Below are positions 35,124-43,710 of a DNA stretch of 64,000 bases, one piece after another. Location of the stretch: NCBI GenBank assembly GCA_965214415.1, contig CBDCBQ010000003.1, forward strand, positions 2,170,001-2,234,000, in the 5' to 3' direction. The notes below the pieces were generated by a model. It was not told the origin of the DNA and ran no database searches. It was given only the letters and a program-made list of their open reading frames with translations. Each line of letters starts with the position of its first letter. The first letter of the stretch is position 1. The position numbers were made by a program, and so were the translations under genes. This stretch comes from RH-AL1 sp965214415. Its GTDB lineage: Bacteria > Pseudomonadota > Alphaproteobacteria > Rhizobiales > Beijerinckiaceae.

Positions 35124-35954
35124 ATGACCTTCGTCGACGCCCTCGAGGCGCCCACCCGCAAGACGGGGCAGATCAAGCTGCACGGCGAGGCGGCGTTCGA
35201 GGGCATGCGCAAGGCCGGCCGCCTCACGGCCGAGGCGCTCGACATGCTGACGAGCCACGTCGTGCCCGGCGTCACCACCGAGGCGCTCGACGACATCATC
35301 TTCGAATTCGCGATGGCGCATGACGCCTATCCAGCGCCGCTCGATTATCGCGGCTATCGCAAGTCGATCTGCACCTCGGTCAACCACGTCGTCTGCCACG
35401 GCCTGCCCGAGAAGAAGCCGCTGCGCGACGGTGATATCGTCAACATAGACGTCACGCTGATCGTCGACGGCTGGCACGGCGATTCCTCGCGAATGTACCT
35501 CGTCGGCGAGGTCCCGCGCCGCGCCGCGCGCCTCGTCGAGGTCACCCATGAGGCGATGATGCGCGGCATCGCGGTGGTCCGCGAGGGCGCGACCACGGGC
35601 GACATCGGCGCGGCGATCCAGACCTACGCCGAGAGCGAGCGCTGCTCGGTCGTGCGTGATTTCTGCGGCCACGGCCTCGGCCGGCTGTTCCACGACGAGC
35701 CCAACATCCTGCACTACGGCCGGCGCGGCGAGGGCACGCCGCTGAAGGCCGGCATGCTGTTCACGATCGAGCCGATGATCAACCTGGGCCGCCCGCACGT
35801 CAAAGTGCTGTCGGATGGGTGGACGGCGGTGACACGCGACCGCTCGCTCTCCGCGCAGTTCGAGCACACGCTCGGCGTCACCAAGGACGGCTGCGAGGTG
35901 TTCACCTTCTCGCCCGCCGGCCTGCACCAGCCGCCATATGCGCCGGCCGGCTGA
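35124..35954 (+). CDS. map: Methionine aminopeptidase, type I
   Basis: A 276-residue cytosolic enzyme that removes N-terminal Met from new proteins. The metal-binding residues fall in the expected places: Asp in VNIDVTLIVDGWHGDSS (two), His in GHGLGRLFHDEP, and two Glu in FTIEPMI and QFEHTLGV. Length and motifs are normal for type Ia. The start ATG at 35124 gives a lead (APTRKTGQIKLH) typical of alphaproteobacterial Map. A palindromic repeat and then radC follow. Confidence 0.96.
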   Translation: MTFVDALEAPTRKTGQIKLHGEAAFEGMRKAGRLTAEALDMLTSHVVPGVTTEALDDIIFEFAMAHDAYPAPLDYRGYRKSICTSVNHVVCHGLPEKKPLRDGDIVNIDVTLIVDGWHGDSSRMYLVGEVPRRAARLVEVTHEAMMRGIAVVREGATTGDIGAAIQTYAESERCSVVRDFCGHGLGRLFHDEPNILHYGRRGEGTPLKAGMLFTIEPMINLGRPHVKVLSDGWTAVTRDRSLSAQFEHTLGVTKDGCEVFTFSPAGLHQPPYAPAG

Positions 35955-35968
35955 GCGTTCGCGGCACT

Positions 35969-36119
35969 TCCTTCTCCCGCTTGCGGGAGAAGGTGGCCTC
36001 GCGAAGCGGGGTCGGATGAGGGGCTGCGCCGCTTATCCAGCCTATGTCACCCAGGCGGCACGATCCCTCATCCGACCCGACTGCGTCGGGCCACCTTCTC
36101 CCGCAAGCGGGAGAAGGAA
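35969..36119. repeat. Palindromic repeat, 'tccttctcccgc' family (copy E)
   Basis: A full-length pair of arms: ttccttctcccgcttgcgggagaaggtggcc…ggtcggatgagggg, and the inverse copy ending gcgggagaaggaaa. The spacer is about 45 bases. It is nearly identical in arm sequence to 21918-22079 and sits between map and radC, so the radC promoter or read-through must cross it. Confidence 0.88.
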
Positions 36120-36131
36120 AGGCCTAGCCCG

Positions 36132-36830
36132 ATGAACGAGGCAGATGCACAGACCGCGCTGCCGCATTTCACAGGCCACCGCGAGCGGCTGCGCGAGCGC
36201 TTCCGGCGCGGCGGCTCGGCCGCGCTCGCCGACTACGAGTTCCTGGAGCTGATCCTGTTTCGCGCGATGCCGCGGCGCGACGTGAAGCCGATCGCCAAGG
36301 CGCTGCTCGCCCGCTTCGGCTCCTACCCCGAGGTGCTCGGCGCCCGCCCCGAGCGGCTGGCCGAGGTCGACGGTCTCGGCGAGGCGGCGATCACGGAGCT
36401 GAAGATCGTCGAGGCGGCGGCGCGGCGGCTCGCGCAGGCCTCGATCGAGAAGCGCAAGAACCTCGGCTCGACCACCGCCGTCATCGATTACTGCCGCACG
36501 GCGATGGCGTTCATCGACCACGAGGAGTTCCGCATTCTCTTCTTGGACAAGAAAAACCAACTGCTCGCCGACGAAGTGCAGGGCGTGGGGACGGTCGACC
36601 ACGCGCCGGTCTACCCGCGCGAGGTGATGCGCCGCGCGCTCGAACTCGGCGCCACCGCGCTGATCCTCGTCCACAATCACCCCTCCGGCGACCCGACACC
36701 GTCGACGGCGGACATCGCGATGACCATGCAGATCTCGACCCTCGGCAAGGCGCTCGCGATCGTCGTGCACGACCACCTGATCATCGGCCGCCAGGGCCAC
36801 GCGAGCTTTCGCGGGCTGAAGCTGATCTAG
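36132..36830 (+). CDS. radC: RadC-family JAB/MPN-domain protein
   Basis: A 232-residue protein. The N-terminal helix-hairpin-helix-like part (about 10-100: LELILFRAMPRRDVKPIAK, RLAEVDGLGEAAITEL) is followed by a JAB domain with the zinc motif His181-x-His183…Asp194 in HNHPSGDPTPSTAD. The E. coli protein, once thought to be a repair factor, has no agreed function; metal-dependent nuclease or isopeptidase roles have been proposed. It begins just after the palindromic repeat. Confidence 0.93.
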   Translation: MNEADAQTALPHFTGHRERLRERFRRGGSAALADYEFLELILFRAMPRRDVKPIAKALLARFGSYPEVLGARPERLAEVDGLGEAAITELKIVEAAARRLAQASIEKRKNLGSTTAVIDYCRTAMAFIDHEEFRILFLDKKNQLLADEVQGVGTVDHAPVYPREVMRRALELGATALILVHNHPSGDPTPSTADIAMTMQISTLGKALAIVVHDHLIIGRQGHASFRGLKLI

Positions 36831-36937
36831 AGGGTCCGCTCGTTTCGCGCGCCATTGCGTCCGCCTACCCGCGCGTGCACAGAACGTTAAGCCGATCGCG
36901 GCAGGCTGCCGCCCGGGAATGCGATGCGAGGGAGCCG

Positions 36938-38533
36938 ATGCGGCCTGTTGGCGTGATGCGTGGCCTTGCCGACCGGCTCCGCCTGGCGGTCGCGCCCGTG
37001 TCGCTGCTCGTCTGCGCGGTGCTGCCGGCGCTGTCGCTGTGGCTCATGCACTATGCCCCCAAGGGGCTGCACATGCCGGACCGCCCGGCGACGGCCTTCC
37101 TTTTGGTCGCCTTCCCGCTGTCGTCTTTCCTGCTGGCGATCTTCCTATGGCGGGCGCGCTTCCGCATCCTGCACCTCGAAGCAAAGCAGGCCGAGGCGAT
37201 CCAGAACGCCGGGCTCGACCCGCTCTCCAAGCTGCCGAACCGGCTGTTCTTCGACAGCATTCTCGTCAATGCCATCGCCAACAGCACCGCGGACGCGCCG
37301 GTCGCGCTGATCGCGATAGACATCGACAAGTTCAAGAGCGTCAACGACACGCATGGCCACGGCGCCGGCGATCGGCTCATCGTTGGTGTCGTCGAGCGAA
37401 TCCGGCGCGTCATTCGCGAGAATGACTGCCTCGCGCGCGTCGGCGGCGACGAGTTCGCGCTGATGCTCACCGATGTGGGCAACGCGGCGAAATGCGCGGC
37501 GATGGCGCACCGCATCCACGACGCGATGATCGCGCCGTTCGATCTCGGCCGCGCCCAGGTGCACGCGACGCTCTCGCTCGGCATCGCGCTCTGCCCGCAG
37601 GACGGCGACAGCCGCGCCACGCTGACCCAGGCCGCCGATCTCGCGCTCTACCGGGCCAAGCACGAAGGCCGCAATCGCTTCGCCTTCTTCGACAAGACGA
37701 TGGAGCAGAAGCTGCACCTCGGCATGACGATCGAGGACGACCTGCGCGCCGCCATCGCCAACGACGGGCTGACGATCCTCTACCAGCCGCTCATCGCCTC
37801 GTGCGGCACCCGCATGCAGGGCCTGGAGGCGCTGGTGCGCTGGCACCATCCCGCCCTCGGCCTGATGTCGCCGGAGGAGTTCATCCCGCTCGCCGAGAGC
37901 CGCGGCCTGATCGTGCCGCTCGGCGAATGGGTGCTGCGCCGCGCCTGCAAGGACGCCCGCCGCTGGCCGACGCTGCGCATCGCCGTCAACGTGTCGCCCG
38001 TGCAGTTCCGCCAGAGCGGCTTCGTGCAGACGGTGGCCTCGATCATCGCGACGAGCGGCATCGACCCTGCCCGCCTCGACCTCGAGCTGACCGAGGGCGT
38101 GCTCATACAAGACGCCGAGCAGGCGGAGGCCGTGATCATGGAGTTGCGCGGGCTCGGCGTGCGCATGGGGCTCGACGATTTCGGCTCGGGCTATTCGAGC
38201 ATGATCTACCTGCGCCGCTTCGCCTTCGACAAGATCAAGATCGACCGCGCCTTTCTCGAGACGATGGAGATGTCGGGCGAAGGCGCGATCATCATGGAAT
38301 CGATCGTCTCGCTCGGCCAAGCGCTCGGCCTCACCGTGACCGCCGAGGGCGTCGAGCACAAGGAGCAGGTCGAGTTCCTGAAGACGCTCGGCTGCGACGA
38401 GATGCAGGGCTATTACTTCGCCCCGCCGCTCACCGCCGAGGCGATCGACGAGCGGCTCTCGCTGGAGGCATGGGCTGAGCCGGCGAAGGTGCCGAACGCC
38501 GCCGTCGAGCCCGCGGAGCGGTCCGCCGCGTAA
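36938..38533 (+). CDS. Membrane GGDEF-EAL cyclic-di-GMP enzyme
   Basis: A 531-residue protein with two N-terminal membrane helices (about residues 17-36 and 49-70), a GGDEF domain with intact GGDEF at 169-173 and an RxxD inhibitory site five residues before it, then an EAL domain with EAL at 297-299. ELTEG, LDDFGSGYSS, KIDRAF and EGVEHKEQ, the usual catalytic motifs, are also present. Both cyclase and phosphodiesterase activities are therefore possible. No PAS or other sensory domain is seen, so the short membrane part may be the sensor. The start at 36938 has a close AGGGAG; a GTG at 36875 upstream is less likely. Confidence 0.93.
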   Translation: MRPVGVMRGLADRLRLAVAPVSLLVCAVLPALSLWLMHYAPKGLHMPDRPATAFLLVAFPLSSFLLAIFLWRARFRILHLEAKQAEAIQNAGLDPLSKLPNRLFFDSILVNAIANSTADAPVALIAIDIDKFKSVNDTHGHGAGDRLIVGVVERIRRVIRENDCLARVGGDEFALMLTDVGNAAKCAAMAHRIHDAMIAPFDLGRAQVHATLSLGIALCPQDGDSRATLTQAADLALYRAKHEGRNRFAFFDKTMEQKLHLGMTIEDDLRAAIANDGLTILYQPLIASCGTRMQGLEALVRWHHPALGLMSPEEFIPLAESRGLIVPLGEWVLRRACKDARRWPTLRIAVNVSPVQFRQSGFVQTVASIIATSGIDPARLDLELTEGVLIQDAEQAEAVIMELRGLGVRMGLDDFGSGYSSMIYLRRFAFDKIKIDRAFLETMEMSGEGAIIMESIVSLGQALGLTVTAEGVEHKEQVEFLKTLGCDEMQGYYFAPPLTAEAIDERLSLEAWAEPAKVPNAAVEPAERSAA

Positions 38534-38539
38534 GTCGCT

Positions 38540-39456
38540 TCAAGCTCGTCGCCATGGCTCCGGGTTGAGGCCTTTGGCAATCCAGTCCGAAAAGGCGCGC
38601 GTCTTAAGCGGCGCGCCGCGCGCCGGTGACGACATAGACGCCGCTTTCGTCGGGGATGCCCCCCTCTTCCAGAACGGGCACGAGCGTTCCAGCCGCGATT
38701 TGGGGCCGGCGTGCCAGTCCACCGTGTAGAACAGGCCGAGCCCGGCGATCGCAGCGTCGATCAGCACGTCGGCATCGTCGGCGGCCATGCGAGCGGCGAC
38801 GTCGACGTTTGCTGACGAACCATCCGGCACGGTGAAAGTCCAGCGCGTGAAGTCATCGCGCCCGGTGAAGCAGAAGCAATCGTGCTCCGCGAGTTCGTCC
38901 GGCGCCGATATCGGCGGACGTCGCGCGAGATAGGCCGGCGACGCCAGACGACGCGCCTTCTGCTGGCGACCTTCCGCGCGATGAGCCGCGAATCTGGCAG
39001 CTCCCGAGGCGGACGGCCAGATCGTACCCCTGCGCGAAAGATCGGCGAAACGATTGGAATAGTCGGTCTCGATCGAGACCGCCGGGTGCGCTTCCGCGAA
39101 GCCGACGATCAGCGGCGCCAGCCACTGCCGGCCGAAGCTCGTCGGAAGCGCCACGCGCAGGCGACCTCGCGGCTCGCCGCTGGCGAAGGCGTAGGCGTCC
39201 AAACTCGCCGCGCCCAGCTCCTCGAGCAAAGGCCGGACGCGCGCGAAAAACGCGTGCCCCGCCTCCGTGAAAACGACCTGCCGGGTGGTTCGGTCGGCGA
39301 GCCTGGCGCCGAGATGTTTTTCGAGCGCCTGGATGCGCCGCGACACGATTGTCGGGTCGCGTCCCAGCAGATTGGCGGCGCCGCGAAGGAGCCCGTCTCG
39401 GCCAGCGCGGCGAAGGCCTGAAGGCCTGCGGTATCCGGAAGGGCGGATTGGTGCAT
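38540..39456 (-). pseudogene. LysR-type regulator broken by several frameshifts
   Basis: Pieces of one LysR protein are spread over three frames. The start reads LQAFAALAETGSF from 39456; a one-base deletion near 39384 shifts to NLLGRDPTIVSRRIQALEKHLG. Near 39010 the text moves to YDLAVRLGS, then DSRLIARKVASRR, then back to SPAYLARR. Near 38690 it leaves frame again, where the intact wording QIAAGTLVPVLEEGGIPDESG is visible, and returns to RAFSDWIAKGLNPEPWRR before the stop. At least four indels are needed, so it cannot make a full regulator. It is divergent from a truncated quinone oxidoreductase, its probable former target. Confidence 0.85.
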
Positions 39457-39563
39457 GGATGTCGGCAATAGGCGGTCCCTGCGACGAATGCTATGTTTGC
39501 TCCCTCGCTAGCACGCCCAGGTCCGTCGTGGGGACATCCCTTCAACAGGTGGAGATACCACTG

Positions 39564-39902
39564 CGGATTCGGTCGGCGCCGACGCTTCGCCAGGATATCC
39601 GCGTGACCCGCACGAAAGGTTTGATCGTGAACTTCGGTGCCTCGGCCGGCTCGGTGGAAGACCTCGACCCCGCGGAACTCGGCGAGGCCGGCTCGATCTT
39701 TCTCATCAGGCCGCGGCTCGACGACTATCTGCAGGACGGCGACGCCATCCGCGCCCGCGCGGCGGACCTTTATGCCCAGATGGTCGACGGCGACTTCGGC
39801 GTGCCGGTCGCGCGCCGCTACCATATCGAGGAGATCAAGCAGGCGCACGAGGATCTCGCCGCCGGCTTGGTCGCCGGCAAGGCCGGGCTGGATTTTGTTT
39901 GA
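39564..39902 (+). pseudogene. Truncated quinone oxidoreductase (zinc-type ADH family), C-terminal part only
   Basis: The frame reads TKGLIVNFGASAGSVEDLDP, then GSIFLIRPRLDDYL, YAQMVDGDFGVPVARRYHIE and AHEDLAAGLVAGKAGL to the stop at 39902. This is the last third of an MDR/quinone oxidoreductase (Qor) protein. The N-terminal catalytic and Rossmann regions are absent, and no proper start or ribosome-binding site precedes it. A LysR-qor divergent pair is a common arrangement; here both partners are decayed. Confidence 0.8.
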
Positions 39903-40289
39903 AAACGTCTCCGATCGTGAAAGCGTCTACCAGGCAACGCCGGTCGATCGCGGACAAACCGTTTCAGTTCAACCTTTGGAGCTTGCTTCCCGCATGGATT
40001 TCACGGCGCCCGCCGAGACGAGGCGGGTGACGACAGAGATCGCGGGATCAAACATCCGGCGCGATAATCGCGCGCCGGCTTGGACGTGCGCGCGGCAGCG
40101 ACCGCCAGCGGCGACATCCAGGGACTGTATGCATCCGGGCCGGAGCGTGAGCCGTGAGCTGCCGTCTCGCGGCGACCTAACCTCGCGGAATAGCTGAAGT
40201 CTCGCTCGCCCAAGGCACGATCGTTGCCTCGCCCCCCTCAAGAGCCTAAGGCTGGACGCAAACCCGATCACGACGCGAGTAGACCCCTC
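39903..40289. other. Intergenic stretch upstream of the ATP-grasp/transglutaminase operon
   Basis: About 390 bp without a supported gene. It contains a near-perfect short palindrome (ggcgcgataatcgcgcgcc, about 40058-40076). It presumably carries the promoter of the large operon that starts at 40290. Confidence 0.5.
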
Positions 40290-43200
40290 TTGGCCATATC
40301 AGCCGGCGTCTATCACCTGACGCATTATACGTACGACAAGCCCATCGCCCTGGGAGCACAGACGATCCGGCTGCGGCCGGCGCCGCATTGCCGGACCGAG
40401 GTGCCGAGCTATTCGCTGAAGATCAAGCCGGACAACCACTTCCTCAATTGGCAGCAGGACCCGTTCGGCAATTGGCTGGCCCGGCTCGTATTTCCGGAGA
40501 AGACCACGGAGTTCAAGGTCGAGGTCGACTTCGTCGCCCGGCTCGACGTCTACAACCCGTTCGATTTCTTCACCGAGGAATACGCCGAGCAGTTCCCGTT
40601 CGCCTACGAGCCGGAGCTGAAGGCCGAGCTGGCCCCCTATCTCGTCGCCGAACCGAGCGGCGAGGCGGTCGCCGGCTATCTCGCGGGGCTGCCCAAGCAG
40701 CAGATGCGGACGACCAATTACATCGTCGAGGTCAACGCGGCGATCGCGCGCGACATCGCCTACACGATCCGCATGGAGCCGGGCACGCAGACGCCCGAGG
40801 AGACGCTTGCCAAGCGCTCCGGCTCATGCCGGGATTCGGCCTGGCTGCTCGTCAACCTGCTCCGCCACGTCGGCCTCGCCACGCGCTTCGTGTCCGGCTA
40901 CCTGATCCAGCTCAAGCCCGACATCGACGCCGTCGACGGACCGCAGGGCACCCGCACCGACTTCACCGACCTGCACGCCTGGACGGAGGTCTACATTCCC
41001 GGCGCCGGCTGGATCGGGCTCGATTCCACCTCCGGCCTGCTTTGCGGCGAGGGTCACCTGCCGGTCTGCGCGACGCCGCACTACCGCTCGGCGGCGCCGA
41101 TCTCGGGCCTCGTCGAGCCGGCCGAGGTGACGTTCGCCTACGACATGAAGGTCGAGCGCATCGCCGAGGCGCCGCGCGTTTCCGCGCCGTTCGCGGACGC
41201 CGCCTGGGACGCGCTCGACGCGCTCGGCGAGAAGGTCGACGCCGACCTCGCCGCGCAGGACGTGCGCCTCACCATGGGCGGCGAGCCGACCTTCGTCTCG
41301 ATCGACGATTTCGAGGCGGGCGAGTGGAACACCGACGCCGTCGGCGCCACCAAGCGCACCTTCGCCGACAAGCTGGCGCGGCGCCTGCGCGACCGGTTCG
41401 CGCCGGGCGGCATGCTGCATTATGGCCAGGGCAAGTGGTACCCGGGCGAGACGCTGCCGCGCTGGGCGTTCGCCCTCTACTGGCGCAAGGATGGCCAGCC
41501 GATCTGGAAGAACCTGGCGCTGATCGCGCCGATCGACTCGACCAAGACCGCGGAAGAGCGCGCCGCCGCGCCGCCGCCGCCTGCCCTCGTCGAGGCGGTG
41601 CGCAACCAGGCGGCCGCCGTCGCCGAGGGGATCGCCACCAATCTCGGCGTCGACCCGCAAAACGTGTTGCCGGCCTACGAGGACATCGCGTCCTGGGCGG
41701 TGAAGGAAGGCAAGCTGCCGACCAACGTCTCGGTGCTCGACCCCAAGATCGACGACCCCGAGGAGCGGCACCGGATGATCCGGACCTTCTCGCAGGGGCT
41801 GTCGCAGCCGTCGGGCTTCGTGCTGCCGGTGCAGAGCTGGAACACCAAGTCGGAGGCGCGACCGCGCTGGTCGAGCGAGCGTTGGAAGTTCCGCCGCGGC
41901 GAGCTGTTCCTGGTGCCGGGCGATTCCCCCGTCGGCTACCGGCTGCCGCTGTCCTCCCTGCCCTACGTGCCGCCGTCGTCCTATCCCTTCATCAACGATC
42001 CCGACCCGATCGCCGCGCGAGGCCCGCTGTCGGAGCAAGGCTCGGCCGGCATCCCGCCGACAGGCGTGCCCGCGGTCGATGCGGCCGACGATGCCGCGGC
42101 GAGCGCCCGCCACCAACGTGTCGAGCAAGGCGCGAGCGAGCCGGGCGCGCAGAACCAGGACCGTGTCGAGCAGGAGTTCATCGAGGGCGCGGTGCGCACC
42201 GCGATCTCGGTCGAGCCGCGCGACGGCATCGTCTGCGTGTTCATGCCGCCGACGAAGAAGCTCGAGGATTATCTCGAGCTGCTCGCCTCGGTCGAGGCGA
42301 CGGCGGAGGCGACCGGCACGCCCGTCCACATCGAGGGGTATCCGCCGCCGCTCGATCCGCGCATCGAGTTCATCAAGGTGACGCCCGACCCCGGCGTGAT
42401 CGAGGTCAACGTGCATCCGGCGACCAGTTGGCGCGAGGCGGTGACGATCACCAAGGGCGTCTACGAGGACGCGCGCCAGTGCCGACTCGGCGCCGACAAG
42501 TTCATGACGGACGGCCGCCACACCGGCACCGGCGGCGGCAACCATGTCGTGCTCGGCGGCACGACGCCGGCCGAGTCGCCGTTCCTGCGCCGGCCGGATC
42601 TGCTCAAGAGCTTCGTGCTCTATTGGCAGCGCCACCCGTCGCTGTCCTACCTGTTCTCGGGCCTGTTCATCGGCCCGACCAGCCAGGCGCCGCGTCTCGA
42701 CGAGGCGCGCCACGACGGTCTCTACGAACTCGAGATCGCGCTCGCCCAGGTTCCGAAGCCCGGCACCGCGGCGCCGCTGTGGCTGGTCGATCGTTTGTTT
42801 CGCAACATCCTGACCGATGTCACCGGCAACACGCACCGCGCCGAGATCTGCATCGACAAGCTGTACTCGCCCGATCGCCCGACCGGCCGGCTCGGGCTGA
42901 TCGAGTTCCGCTCGTTCGAGATGCCGCCGGACGCCCGCATGAGCCTCGCCCAGCAACTGCTGCTGCGCGCCTTCGTCGCCTGGTTCTGGCGCGAGCCGCA
43001 GGAGGGCTCTTTCATGCGCTGGGGCACGACGCTGCACGACCGTTTCATGCTCCCCCACTTCGTCTGGGAGGATTTCATGGGCGTCCTCGCCGATCTCGGC
43101 CACGCCGGCTATGCGTTCGACCCGACCTGGTTCGCCGCGCAGTGGGAATTCCGGTTTCCGTTCTGCGGCAGCGTGCAGGCCGGCGGCGCGACGATCGAGA

Positions 43201-43700
43201 TCCGCCAGGCGCTGGAGCCGTGGCACGTGCTCGGCGAGACGGGCGCCGCGGGCGGCACCGTGCGCTTTGTCGATTCCTCGATGGAGCGGCTGCAGGTGAA
43301 GGTCGATGGCTTCGTGCCGGGTCGCCACCTGATGACCTGCAACGGGCGGCGCGTGCCGATGACGTCGACGGGCGCCTCCGGCCAGGCGGTCGGCGGCGTG
43401 CGCTTCAAGGCGTGGAAGCCCGCCGAAGGGTTGCACCCCACCATTCCGCCACACGCGCCGTTGACGTTCGACCTTTACGATACCTGGTCGAAGCGTTCGC
43501 TCGGCGGCTGCGTTCACCATGTCACCCATCCGGGGGGGCGCAGCTACGACACGTTCCCCGTCAACGCCAACGAGGCGGAGGCACGCCGGCTCGCGCGGTT
43601 CGTCGCGACCGGTCACACGCCCGGCGGCTTCGAGGTGCCGCGCGAGGAGCCGAGCCTCGAGTTTCCGTTGACCCTCGACCTTCGCCGCCCGTTGCATTAG
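40290..43700 (+). CDS. Transglutaminase-like + DUF2126 protein
   Basis: An 1136-residue two-part protein. The N-terminal third has the bacterial transglutaminase-like beta domain (HLTHYTYDKPIALGAQTIRL) and a papain-fold core with Cys180 (SGSCRDSAWLL), His229 (DLHAWTEVY) and Asp245 (GLDSTSG). From about residue 300 onward lies DUF2126 (LTMGGEPTFVSIDD, MTDGRHTGTGGGNHVVLGG, GLIEFRSFEMPPDARMSL), which I recall being proposed as a carboxylate-amine ligase of glutamine-synthetase-like fold. The TTG at 40290 matches the start of family members (…AGVYHLTHYTYD). It begins a tight operon with an ATP-grasp/alpha-E protein and another transglutaminase, a predicted peptide-ligation system of unknown product. 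Confidence 0.9.
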   Translation: MAISAGVYHLTHYTYDKPIALGAQTIRLRPAPHCRTEVPSYSLKIKPDNHFLNWQQDPFGNWLARLVFPEKTTEFKVEVDFVARLDVYNPFDFFTEEYAEQFPFAYEPELKAELAPYLVAEPSGEAVAGYLAGLPKQQMRTTNYIVEVNAAIARDIAYTIRMEPGTQTPEETLAKRSGSCRDSAWLLVNLLRHVGLATRFVSGYLIQLKPDIDAVDGPQGTRTDFTDLHAWTEVYIPGAGWIGLDSTSGLLCGEGHLPVCATPHYRSAAPISGLVEPAEVTFAYDMKVERIAEAPRVSAPFADAAWDALDALGEKVDADLAAQDVRLTMGGEPTFVSIDDFEAGEWNTDAVGATKRTFADKLARRLRDRFAPGGMLHYGQGKWYPGETLPRWAFALYWRKDGQPIWKNLALIAPIDSTKTAEERAAAPPPPALVEAVRNQAAAVAEGIATNLGVDPQNVLPAYEDIASWAVKEGKLPTNVSVLDPKIDDPEERHRMIRTFSQGLSQPSGFVLPVQSWNTKSEARPRWSSERWKFRRGELFLVPGDSPVGYRLPLSSLPYVPPSSYPFINDPDPIAARGPLSEQGSAGIPPTGVPAVDAADDAAASARHQRVEQGASEPGAQNQDRVEQEFIEGAVRTAISVEPRDGIVCVFMPPTKKLEDYLELLASVEATAEATGTPVHIEGYPPPLDPRIEFIKVTPDPGVIEVNVHPATSWREAVTITKGVYEDARQCRLGADKFMTDGRHTGTGGGNHVVLGGTTPAESPFLRRPDLLKSFVLYWQRHPSLSYLFSGLFIGPTSQAPRLDEARHDGLYELEIALAQVPKPGTAAPLWLVDRLFRNILTDVTGNTHRAEICIDKLYSPDRPTGRLGLIEFRSFEMPPDARMSLAQQLLLRAFVAWFWREPQEGSFMRWGTTLHDRFMLPHFVWEDFMGVLADLGHAGYAFDPTWFAAQWEFRFPFCGSVQAGGATIEIRQALEPWHVLGETGAAGGTVRFVDSSMERLQVKVDGFVPGRHLMTCNGRRVPMTSTGASGQAVGGVRFKAWKPAEGLHPTIPPHAPLTFDLYDTWSKRSLGGCVHHVTHPGGRSYDTFPVNANEAEARRLARFVATGHTPGGFEVPREEPSLEFPLTLDLRRPLH

Positions 43701-43710
43701 CAAGGACCAC

